A stretch of DNA of 64,000 nucleotides from positions 248,001-312,000 of the forward strand of contig CAJNOI010000011.1 in assembly GCA_905250115.1 (NCBI GenBank). Direction: 5' to 3'. This stretch comes from Adineta steineri. Lineage: Eukaryota > Rotifera > Eurotatoria > Adinetida > Adinetidae. The notes beneath the pieces are model-generated. The model searched no databases. It saw only the letters and a list, made by a program, of their open reading frames with translations, and was not told the DNA's origin. The position numbers and the translations under genes were made by a program. Of this stretch, positions 50,301-61,106 are shown piece by piece; position 1 is the first letter of the stretch; the number at the start of each line of letters is the position of its first letter.

Positions 50301-52779
50301 ATTCATTCTAAAAAATTTAGACTGGTCATCCAGAAAAACGAGAAATTCGTCATTGTCAATTTACAGCATGGCCTGGTAAGATTATCTAGTTCTATGATAA
50401 ATCTTCTTATAAAATCTGTATATATTTAGATCACGGTATATTAGAACATGCTACATCATTTTTAATGTTTGTTCGACGAGTAAAAACTCTCAATCCACCT
50501 GATAGTGGTCCAGTAGTTGTACATTGTTCAGCAGGTGTTGGCCGTACTGGCTGTTTTATTGTTATTGATGCTTTATTAGAAAAATTAAAACATGAAAAAA
50601 CAATTGATATATATGGTCATGTGACTCTATTACGTGCTCAAAGGTAAACAAAAATGAAATCTTTATTTTAAATATTCTATCAATGTAGTATATTTCATTC
50701 AATCTGAAATCTAATCTAAACAGAATTGGAACTAGTATCAGTCAGATTGACATGAGTTATTTTTCATTGTCGTTTTCTAATAAGAAAATAGAACCATCAG
50801 TTATTATAAATGATTTGAGGTATTTTGTAATTAGAATAACTACATTTTCTCTTAATTTCAGAACAATTAATCATGATAGTAAAAAGTCTTGTCTGGTATT
50901 AGATGTTTTTTAATTTTATTTTTTTAGAAACTATATTGTTCAAACTGAAGAACAATATATATTTATTTATGAAGCTATTAATGAAGCAATACAATCAGGT
51001 TATACTGAAGTAGCAGCTCGAAATTTATTAACACATTTACAAAGACTTCTACAGCCATTAAACGATAGTTCATTAACGGAAATGGAGCTTGAATTTAAAG
51101 TAAGAGAAAAAGAAAGAAGAAGAAGAAGAAGAATTCATCTAACTTTTTTTACTCATTTAGCGTTTGGCGAATATGAAAGCTCTACCATCGAAATTTATCA
51201 GTGCAAATCATCCATCGAATAAATTCAAAAATCGTCTTGTAAACATCTTACCATGTAAGACAAATTATTTGAATTTCCAAAATTTATATTTAATCTTATT
51301 TCTATTAGATGAAAATACTCGAGTATGTCTATCACCAATACGTGGTATTGATGGATCAGATTATATCAATGCATCGTATATTGATGTAAGTTCAAATTTA
51401 TTCTCATAAAACATATTTGAGATATTAATATATATGTCGTTGAGAGCAATTATTAGTGTAATCGATAGAAATGTTACTCATTAAAGTTTTGACAAAAGCA
51501 TAGTAGACTTCCGCTATCGATAGATTTCCGGTAAATAACGAAATAAGGATGTTTATTAAAATAACTGAAGTACTTTACAATTGTATGTACTAGTTCATCT
51601 GGTATAGATATAAAATAATGAAGATGCAAACTGAATGCTATAAGTTCATTATGATTGAAATTATTTTTATCAAATATTTTAGGGTTATCGATTTCGGAAT
51701 GGTTATATTGCAACTCAAGGACCATTAAATGAAACAATTGATGATTTTTGGAGAATGATATGGGAACATAATGTCACAATCATTGTTATGCTTACAAAAT
51801 TAAAAGAAATGGGACGAGAAAAATGTTCTCCATATTGGCCAATTGATCAATCAATACGTTATGGATATTTTATAATTGATCCACTTGGTGAATATCATAT
51901 GTCACAATATTTATTAAGTGAATTTAAATTAACTGATACAAGAGTAAGCAAAAATTATTTTTTATTATTAAATTATTTTTTTTGTTGAATTTTTTAGGAT
52001 GGTCAATCTCGAACTATCCGACATTTTCTTTATACAGAATGGCCTGAACAAGGTGTACCTAAAGTTGGAGAAGGATTTATTGATTTTATAGGACAAGTAC
52101 ATAAAACTAAAGAAGGTTTTGGTCAAGATGGGCCTATTGTTGTACATTGTTCAGCTGGTAAAAAAAAATTTATATTTAATATTAAAATAAGAAAACTTCA
52201 TTTTTTGATTTTAGGCGTTGGAAGAACTGGTATATTTCTAACATTAAGTATTGTACTTGAACGAATAAGATACGAAGGTGTTGTTGATGTATTTCAAACG
52301 GTGAAATTATTACGTACACAACGACCTGCACTTGTTCAAACCGAAGTAATTATTAAATTGACTATATATTCTCTTTCTCGTAGAGAAGAATCCAGTAAAC
52401 ATAAATTGTTTGTTTGCTTGCTTGTCTGTCCACAGGGTCAAAAAAACATCGAAAACCGATTTTTCGAAAAAGACATGTCTCGAGGTATTTCGATGCGGAC
52501 AGTTAGAATCTGAGATCCGTTAGGTGACCATGCAGAGGGGGGAGGCGATGACGAGGGGTTAAAAGTCAAAAAGATATCGAAAATCAATTTTTCATGGTTT
52601 TCATTTGTTTTTCTGGTAAATATGAAGAAAATGCATTTCCGCGAGAAAGAGCAAAACGAGTCCTCGGACGAGCGTTACTTGTGTATATCTATTATTTATT
52701 TATTTTCTTCTAGGATCAATATCAATTTTGTTATCGTTCAGCACTCGAATATTTAAGTTCATTTGATAATTTAATATGA
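41350..52779 (+). CDS. PTPRF: LAR-type receptor protein tyrosine phosphatase (FN3-TM-PTP D1-D2)
   Basis: Seventeen exons (41350-41692, 44111-44449, 46230-46541, 47323-47655, 47709-47854, 47910-48332, 48389-48991, 49850-50269, 50321-50375, 50430-50643, 50928-51099, 51161-51254, 51309-51385, 51683-51943, 51998-52157, 52215-52345, 52714-52779) total 4149 nt, 1382 aa. Start [19 protein letters not shown] is a signal peptide directly before an FN3 module; no AG acceptor exists between 41281 and 41439 and TAA closes the frame at 41323. Four FN3 modules, a membrane-proximal region, a TM helix ([19 protein letters not shown]) and two PTP domains follow. D1 has [19 protein letters not shown] and the nucleophile in [12 protein letters not shown] (Cys codon 50525). 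D2 has KNRLVNI and WPEQG, the substitutions that silence D2 in LAR, with its Cys kept (52148). Ends [12 protein letters not shown] like LAR. Controls adhesion and axon guidance in known animals. Confidence 0.92.
47140..47245 (+). CDS. Candidate internal first exon of a short LAR isoform
   Basis: ATG at 47140 with an upstream in-frame TAA (47119) opens 35 codons, [17 protein letters not shown] (signal-peptide-like) then [18 protein letters not shown], to a GTTCAT donor in phase 1, matching the acceptor at 47322 of the FN3 exon. It would give a receptor with one FN3 module. T-rich introns can mimic hydrophobic starts, so confidence is low. Confidence 0.3.
52437..52600. repeat. Diverged repeat pair in a LAR intron
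   Basis: Within intron 52346-52713, GTCAAAAAAACATCGAAAAC (52437 onward) recurs as GTCAAAAAGATATCGAAAAT (52565 onward), each followed by CRATTTTTC. The intervening bases are unusually G-rich (GAGGGGGGAGGCGATGACGAGG). Looks like an old mobile-element remnant; no target duplication found. Confidence 0.4.
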
Positions 52780-53555
52780 TCTTAATTCCTAGTCAACACA
52801 GTGACTTGTAGCTAAGATTTTTCTTCTTTTCTTTTTTCTTTCTTTGATAATACGAGAATTTCATGTGATGTTTTACAAGAAAACTATTATTATTATTATT
52901 ATGCTAGAGCTTTTTTTTCTATACTATGTGTTGATATTTGTTCGCGTTTTTTGATACTATTTTTCTAACCTAATGGTGGTTGAGCCTTTTTTTTTCTTTT
53001 TTTTTCTCTCTTGTGTCTTAATTGTTGTGTGATGAATGCTGGTTTTTTTCTCTCTCTCTCTCTCTGTATGTGTGGAATCTCTAATTACAAAATTTAAATA
53101 TTCTTACGAAACGATCAATTTGTATGGAATAGACTAGTTTATTAACAAGAAATTACATTTTTTCATGTTGATATCGTTAAATGAAAATGTAGATATACTA
53201 TAAACAAATCCAGCTGAGAGAATGTAAATTTTATTCATCAAAGAAAAATAATTGGACTAATTAGAATATTTAGAAAAATAACCCATGCTATATCGTAATA
53301 CAAAAGAAATAATAATGCAGATATTTTATCTTTAGATTTCACTGACGTGAATAGTTAATAGCTTCTATTGTATAATTGTTAAAGGTTTCAGAAGGACTAT
53401 ATCAAATTAAATACGTGAAATCAATATTATGTAAAGGAATGATTCATGAGTCATAAAAACAATTTTCTTTTTCTTTTCTTTTAAATAAAATGAAAAAATG
53501 ATTTATTATATTTACAGAAAAATTCTTCGTTTTTTTACGAAAGTCACATGTTATT
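52780..53555. other. Convergent 3' intergenic region
   Basis: 3' side of LAR (plus) and of the orphan gene (minus). T-rich with a CT run near 53050; no gene seen. Confidence 0.6.
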
Positions 53556-53963
53556 TTATTGTTCACGTGATTCAATTTCTTCAACAAGTCTTGTGATCCA
53601 TTGTGGAACAACCGGGGTACGATGGGCAATATATGTACCACGATTTGTTTGGCCAACAATATAGTCTCCGTTTTCACTATTTTTCATAGTTGCCGGACGT
53701 ATACGTTCGACATAGCCATCTGATGCAAATTTAACTAATGGTATTGCATCAGATTGTTTCCTCGCAGCTGCTGTTATTGTTGTCGTTGAAGGAGGAAGTG
53801 GAGACGACATCCCGGATTGAGAAATATATGACGGCGATGCTTCTGACAATGTTAATATAGATGAATTTAGATCATTTGAAGATGAATTGTCAATATCTAC
53901 TGCAATACCAGAATCTTCATCGGTATATGATCCATTATAATCATTAGAAATTGACGTAGCCAT
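53556..53963 (-). CDS. Uncharacterised 135-aa single-exon protein
   Basis: I do not recognise this gene. ATG at 53963, stop at 53556. The N-terminal two thirds are Ser/Asp/Thr-rich and probably disordered (SGIAVDIDNSSSNDLNSS, SSPLPPSTTTITAAARKQ). The C-terminal part is more ordered: IPLVKFASDGYVERIRP, NGDYIVGQTNRGTYIAHR, VPQWITRLVEEIES. No signal peptide or membrane segment. Codon choice is more mixed than in the surrounding AT-rich spacer and the frame is clean, which supports a real gene. A TTTTTTAG acceptor just upstream of the start suggests a spliced 5' UTR. Confidence 0.65.
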   Translation of the reverse strand: MATSISNDYNGSYTDEDSGIAVDIDNSSSNDLNSSILTLSEASPSYISQSGMSSPLPPSTTTITAAARKQSDAIPLVKFASDGYVERIRPATMKNSENGDYIVGQTNRGTYIAHRTPVVPQWITRLVEEIESREQ

Positions 53964-55876
53964 TGTATATATATATCTAAAAAAGGTAATGATCTATTAT
54001 AACTATACCAGCTGATGTCAATTGTATTATTATTGTGTTGTTTTTTTACTATTATTATTCATCATTAGAACTATGATTGAATAAATGGAAGAAGAAGAAG
54101 AAAAACACCTTCATTCGATTTTATATTCTATAGTATAATCATTCAATGTGTTAGAACTATTTAAAGAAGAAAAAGAAAAAAAAAGATCGATATATAATTT
54201 CACGAAGCGGTGTTGAGTACATGGGTATACAAAAAATGAATCATTTAAGATCCTATTTTTATCTTATGACTCATATCTTCATAATTGAGAATAATTTAGT
54301 TTCGCCCACCAGAAATAGAAAAAGTATGCTCTTTTAAGAAAGAAAAAACGTGCATGCAATGCGCGCACTTCAAGTGCAATTTCCATCTATTTCTCATATA
54401 ATTTCAAAGAATATTAAATGCTGATTAGTGAGATATTGTCATCAGATCCAAGAAAGTCATGTTTCTTGACATCTCTTCTAATTATGAGAATTTCTATATT
54501 AATAATTGAGTCTAGACAAGTACCGTCATTGATTTTAAGTCAATCATATGGATGATTTATATTTGCAAAAAAACTCACCTATTATTAGTATAACGGATAA
54601 TACCCGCAGTGCTACTATGAATAGATATTTTGAATTGAAGTTAATTAAATAATTCACCTATATATATAATTTTTAATATTGAATCAGTAAAAATAGTTTT
54701 AAACAAGAAATCAATGAATTTTTTTTTACATTTTTAAGAGAATGACAATTTTCAAATATTTGATAATTCTTGACCTGGATAGAAAAAAAAGTTTTGATAA
54801 ATGTCAGGACCTAATTACGTACAATTAGCCACTTCTATCTGATGCAATCATATGTGAAAAGAATGGCAAACGAGCTATATTTAAACATTTTAATTGTCAA
54901 TGCTCTATATTAACTGACAACAAAAGAATCTATTAGAAAAAAAAAAGTTTCTAAATTCTTTTTTTTTTCCATCGATTTTAACTTAATTCATGCATTGTAT
55001 TCTAAGAGGATTGTTATACGTTAGCGGGAAAACTTCTTTTTGACAATTGTTTTGTTACTCACCGAGAAACTCTCGATGAACGGATGAATATATTTATAGT
55101 TTTAGCATTATGTGTATTCTAATCAAAAACAAAAAGAACAAAGTAAGAATTACTAAATAAGGGGAATTTACAAAAACACGAGATAAAAATAACTGCTTCT
55201 ACTAAAGTACACCGTCTACAGTATATTTATAACACATATATATATCAATAGTGCAAAGTTTCACAGGCGACATTGTTGTTGTGTCTGATGAATAGAATGA
55301 ATTTATATCTCACATTGTTAATATATTCTTTTTTTCTCATCTATCAGCCAAAGGTATGACGAACCCCACTAGTTTAATATTATTTGATGCATTTTATTAT
55401 TATAACAAAAAAAAATAGAAAGTCAATCTTAACGACATAATTTTCATATATTTATCTGTCATTTGAAATTAAAATTTATGACTCAAGATTATAAAAACTA
55501 ATCTTATACTATACGTTCTTTATTAAAGGTTGTTGCGTCTATGTCTCACTATTTTATTAATAAATTTAAAAGAAAAAGACATGCGTCTTAACAAATATAT
55601 AATAATTTTTATGCATGTTAAACACGATGAAAATTTTCTTGTTTTCAAAAGCTTAAGACAACATCATGACAATTTGTTTTTTACTCAGCAATAGTCTCAA
55701 GGACTTGTTTTTCAACCATACAAAACTTAGATCATTCTCTTTTTATCTATACATATGAGTGAACTGTTTTTATTCTATGATCAAAAGCAGAACAAAAAAC
55801 AGAGCATACTAATACAAGAATAATGTCTTTTTCTCTTGACAAGACACGCAAAAAAATAAAACAAAATAATATAATG
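53964..55876. other. Intergenic, no gene seen
   Basis: AT-rich spacer between two minus-strand genes, ending with the 3' side of the GPCR gene. Confidence 0.6.
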
Positions 55877-57344
55877 TCAAATATTTGTTGAATTAGTATC
55901 AATTACTGTCGATTTAGTTGATGTGAGAAATGGTTCATCGACTAATGAAGTTCGTTTAATTGGTGCTAATTGTATATTTTCTATATTGAATTTTTTTGTT
56001 GAAAAACCATTGCTTTTACCATTTGTTGATGGATCAACTGGCGGCGCATGATATGATGATGCACGATCAACAAATATTTCACCATCACCAATCATATTCA
56101 TATTTGTATTTGATTGATGACGATTAAAACATGAACATATTTTAAATAAACATGGTATTATTTGTTGAAATTCTTTACGAAAATTATCATTTAACCATGA
56201 ATATAAAAATGGATTATAGATTGTTGATGACATTGCTATAACATGTGTACTTAAAAATAATGCTTTATAATGACTTAATTCTGAGCGATGAAATTCTGCA
56301 ACCATATGAACAATATTTAATGGTAACCAACATATAGCAAATATAACAACCATAGCTATAAGCATACGATTTGTACGTTTTTTACGACATATTTCAACTT
56401 CTTCACGTACACGTGTACGACCAAGTAATGAACGACGTGCAAGTGCAACCCATACTTTATAATAACTAAATGATATAACTGAAAATGGTATAAGATATTG
56501 TAGAACTAATGATGAAAAATTAAAAAAACGTCGAGATGTATATTGTGGCCAATATTCCTATTAAATAAAAGAAAATAAATATATTTTTTTTTTGAAAAAA
56601 TTTTCAATTTACTTCACATTTAATACGATCAAATCGCATATAGATAGCTAATGGTAATGATATTGATATACCAACAATCCATATAACAATGATTAATAAT
56701 ATACAAACACCTAAACGCATACGAGAACGAAATGGATGTACAATAACAAAATAACGATCAACAGCAATTGCTAAAGAAGTTAATGTTGATACATAAACTA
56801 AAACAAAACAAAAAATATAAACAATCATTTTTTAAATAATAATAATAATATTATTCTACCCGATATCCCCAATGACATTGGTACTATATGACAAAGTATT
56901 CTTCCCAAATGCCACGTATGTCCATAAGCTGATATTGGTGTAAATGGTACAGCTAAACAACACATCTGAATAAGAAAATATTTTTTTATAAAATTTGAAA
57001 ATCTCGAAAACAAATTTAATTTACAAGAATATCTGAAAGTGCTAAATTTGTAATAAATACATTTGTAACTGTTTGCATTGCTTTATTTCGGCAAACAACG
57101 ACTAACAAAAAAGAAAATTATAATAATATATATATTCTTTGTACTTCTTTAATAATAACTTACAAACTACAAGAGCATTACCAGTTATACCAAAGAAAAA
57201 AATAAGTGCATATAATGTTATAAATGTTGCCATAATAACTGGACGATTTTCCAATGAAACCATATGTTCAGTTGCCGAACTAATTGGCATTGATGAAGCT
57301 CTTATTGTAGCTGTATAATTATTGTTACTATTATTAAATGCCAT
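55877..57344 (-). CDS. Neuropeptide Y/F-like G-protein-coupled receptor (rhodopsin class)
   Basis: Five exons: 57344-57164, 57101-57025, 56965-56860, 56797-56613, 56557-55877 (409 aa). Extracellular N terminus with N-glycosylation sites (NNSNNNYTA); TM1 GNALVVFVV; TM2 NVFITNLALSDIL; TM3 with YVSTLTSLAIAVDRYFVIVHP (DRY box); TM5 after CEVNEYWPQYTS; a basic third loop (RRSLLGRTRVREEVEICRKKR); TM6 FAICWLPLNIVHM; TM7 STIYNPFLYSWLNDNFRKEF. The last motif and the TM2-3 segment are typical of NPY/NPF and related RFamide receptors. C-terminal Cys cluster (CLFKICSC) is a likely palmitoylation site. Length fits the family. The exact ligand cannot be assigned from sequence alone; prolactin-releasing-peptide-type receptors are the main alternative. 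Confidence 0.88.
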
Positions 57345-60300
57345 TTAGTAAATAGATTTATCTAAAATTATTAATTGAATAAAGATAAAAAAGAAACGAA
57401 TAAATTAAAAAGTAAACTTTAGAATGAAATGAAATAATTTAAGGGTAATATATAACGAGTAAAAATTTATGGAAAGAAAAAGTCTTTGTTTAACCTCCTC
57501 AGTAATTGTGTCGTGGTATATGCGCGTATGCTGAATTTCTACTTTTTTTAATAAACATTTTCCTTACTCGTTCTTTTTCTTTTTTTTTCTTCTTTGACTT
57601 ATTCTTTTTTGGGCCAATATTACGTTTGATAGAATGGTTCTGTAAATATATGTGTGCATGCAAATGCATCAGACGCTATCCTTTTACTATTGGACTGTTT
57701 TTGATAGAATTCTATTGCCTATCTCCCGGAGTCTTTTTTTTTTCTTCTCGTTTGCTTCTAGGTTTTTCTCTTCTTTTCTTTCTTTCTTTTATTACTGACA
57801 TTGAATATGATAAAAAACAAAAAATGTGAGGAGAACGACAAGATGAGAAGTTAGGAAAAGAAGAAAAAAGAAAAAGAAAGGTTCATATGTCTCCTCAAGG
57901 CAAACAGAATCGAGTGTGAATAAGAAAAACGCAAAGATTCAACATTTGCATGTGTACTTACACCCACGGAAAAGCTAGATTCAGGATGAATAGAGTGAAA
58001 GATTGGCAGGATTAAAGCAAAGATCTTATCTAATATTTTAATGACAGACAGATACTATCACATACTTTAGACGTTCGTGTCGGTTTTTTTTCTCTATGTA
58101 TGAAAAAGAGAGAGACAGACTCATTGAATAATATGAATACTTTAATGAACAAGAAAAAGAGCTGAAAAACAATGCCATTTTGGTAGATGTTTTATTTAAT
58201 ATCATTATTCGGAAAAAGAAAACAAAGATCATATATCGAATTGATAGAAAAATATTATCTGACAAATTCCATTATAAATATTTATTGATATAAACACTCA
58301 TTTTTGTTTGTTAATAAGACAAAAATTTGTCATTTCGAGTGAATGATACTCTCGAGTCAGAAAAAAAAGAAAAAACGATTATTTCTCGTTTTCATGAATG
58401 TTTAAATATTCACATTGTTTAGGTTAGTAAAGCTCAACATTAGATTAAGTTGTGATGCTTATGCATGCGTATGAGTTATTATAAAAAGAAAAATATTTTT
58501 ATTTTCTGTATATTCATACTTCTTTTCCATTGGGATTAGAACATATGATATAATACTCACGCAATAATAAGAATAGAACTCTTACTCAGCACTTTTGTTC
58601 ATTTTTGATTAAATGCATATAGAAGCAACAAAAAAAATAGATGACTTTTTGCTTCAAAAAAAAAACATATATATTATTAAATAAAATTTAAATAACATAT
58701 TTAAGAACATTTTTATGCTTGAAGAAAAAAGAAAGAAATTATACGTCAATATATATATCTATATGTTAAATTTAGTTAGAATATGATATTTTGTAATATT
58801 TATAATACAAAAATATTCAATTATATCCTTTATTTGTAATAATAACCAAATGAAATATATAATTGAAAATGTCGAGTAAATATTGATAATGCTGTTTACT
58901 TATATCAATGCTCTTTTTTCTTTTATAGGAAAACAACATTATTTGATCAATAAATATGCAAAAGAAAAACCATTAGAATTAGTTTTTTTTCTTCTCTTTT
59001 TCAAAACTTGCTCAAGAAGATAAATTTCTATCTATTTTATAGTTGTCGAACTAGAATTCTGCTCTAGGAGGGAGGGGCACAGTTCTTTTATCTTTGGTAT
59101 TGCATTAGAGAGGGCTAAGCCTTTCCTAAGCCTTCCTTCCGAACAAATAATATATATATTACAAATTTCGTTAGAGAAAGCTCAGTTCCTGTTACCACCT
59201 CATGACTTTGTCGCTGTTATTTTGAATATCCTCACAATAAAGTCGACATATCTGATATTTCACCTGGATGACTATTTCTTTTTTTTTATCTTAATATGGA
59301 AAACTCTAGATCATGCAATACATTTTACATGAGTTCATGTATATAAACAAAAAGAGTGACAATGTAAGCTGATAATAATTAATACGCATGAAAATCTTTA
59401 TATATTTAATTAAAAAAAAAAAGGAAACTTCGTTTATAGTCATGTTTCTTGTGCATTATAAACTTTGATCTTTTAGATATAGTACTATTGTTCCAGACGC
59501 TATGATTACAAGTGAATAAAAGTGTGTGCTGCTGCATAAATTATATATTTTATCTATCACGAAATCGATTGTCAATAGATTCTATTTGATGCCATCAACA
59601 GACATATTAAAGATTGGAAAGAAAAAATTAATTCAAACTGAAAGATTTGCGTTGTTTATATTTCAAATTATTAAAAAACAACAAAAAAAAAGAGAGTAAT
59701 TTTCAAATATAAATAAAATATTCAGTAATATGATATATAATATTTATCTGCAAAAGGCATATTATCTTTCTTTTTAAATTAATAAGTTTTACTATTCAAG
59801 AAAACTATTTCCACTTTCATTTAACACAACAACATTCTTTGACATATAATAAAATGTCCAAAACAAAATAGAAATATAATGAGATCATGATGAAAACAAT
59901 TTTATAATAAATTTGCGTTTTATCAAAATATTGATGTCATTTTTTTCTTTTGAATAAATAACGATTTTTAAACTATAATGCGAATTTAATGGATCATATG
60001 TTTTATTTAATTCATGTATTAATTACGAATATATTATATAATATTTAAAATTGAATTTATTAGCAAGTTGTTTCTTATGATGTCATGTTGACAGCTATGT
60101 TTCACTCTAATAGAGCATGTTAAGATTAGTCATCTAAAACTTATTTCATATCGATTTTACGAATAACTATATTTCAATATACGATATGTCATTTGGTTTA
60201 AATATAACTGAGAATATATATTTTGAAGTATAATTAAAAAATTAATATTTAATATTTTTTCTAATTTTAAATATTAACTCATATTCTTCATATGTTCATG

Positions 60301-61106
60301 AGTGTCATATTTAGAAATTATACAATAGTTTAAAAAAACATTTTATTTTGATTCATAAATAAATAAACTCTGTACTCTTAAAATTTTCTTCCGAGATTAT
60401 ACAGACAGACTGAAGATCAAAATTCAGTCAGATCAACGGACAGCAAGTGAACTTTTGAAGTACAAAGGTCTATACATAAATGTATATTTCTATTAGTCAA
60501 TCAATAGCAATTCGATTGTTTATAAATATCTTTGTAGTTACTAGATCTGATTAATACCAATCAGTTGAAAAAATCTTATAATAATTGAGACAGTAGAATA
60601 AACTAATAGTGCAGATGTTCGAGTCCTTGTTTTGTTCATTCTCTTATTAATTAGCGATGACATAGTTCAACTAGTTCACCGGCGAACATTTAATTTTGTT
60701 TGTAAAAGAGTGAAGTATATTATCTGCTGTGTTCGGTAATACTTTGTACTTCTTATCTACTTTCCGATATTATATATAATTATTAAAAATAGACATGATA
60801 ACACTATAATTCAGATATAGTAAAAAGGGGAGAAAACTCAGTCCAAGAAGCACATGACCTTATTTGCGCATCGTTGTATGAATATTATAATGTTGAGAAT
60901 TTTGATGATACATCTTTTAAGAAGGACAATTATTCTAGCAAACTCATGATAAGATTAATCAATTTATTTCTCTAATAAAATTACTTGTTTACAAAAAAAA
61001 ATATTCATAAAACACAAATAGGATAATATGCATAATTATCAAAAAAGCGTGCATATGTTTACTAATGAATACAAAAAACTTCATAACAAGCATATAAATA
61101 ATGAAT
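57345..61106. other. Long intergenic region, no gene seen
   Basis: About 3.8 kb of very AT-rich DNA between the GPCR start and the end of the SLC4 gene. Open frames are T-rich or hydrophobic artefacts. A G-rich patch (CTCTAGGAGGGAGGGGCAC, near 59062) stands out but has no visible ends. The GPCR promoter must lie near the left edge. Confidence 0.6.
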
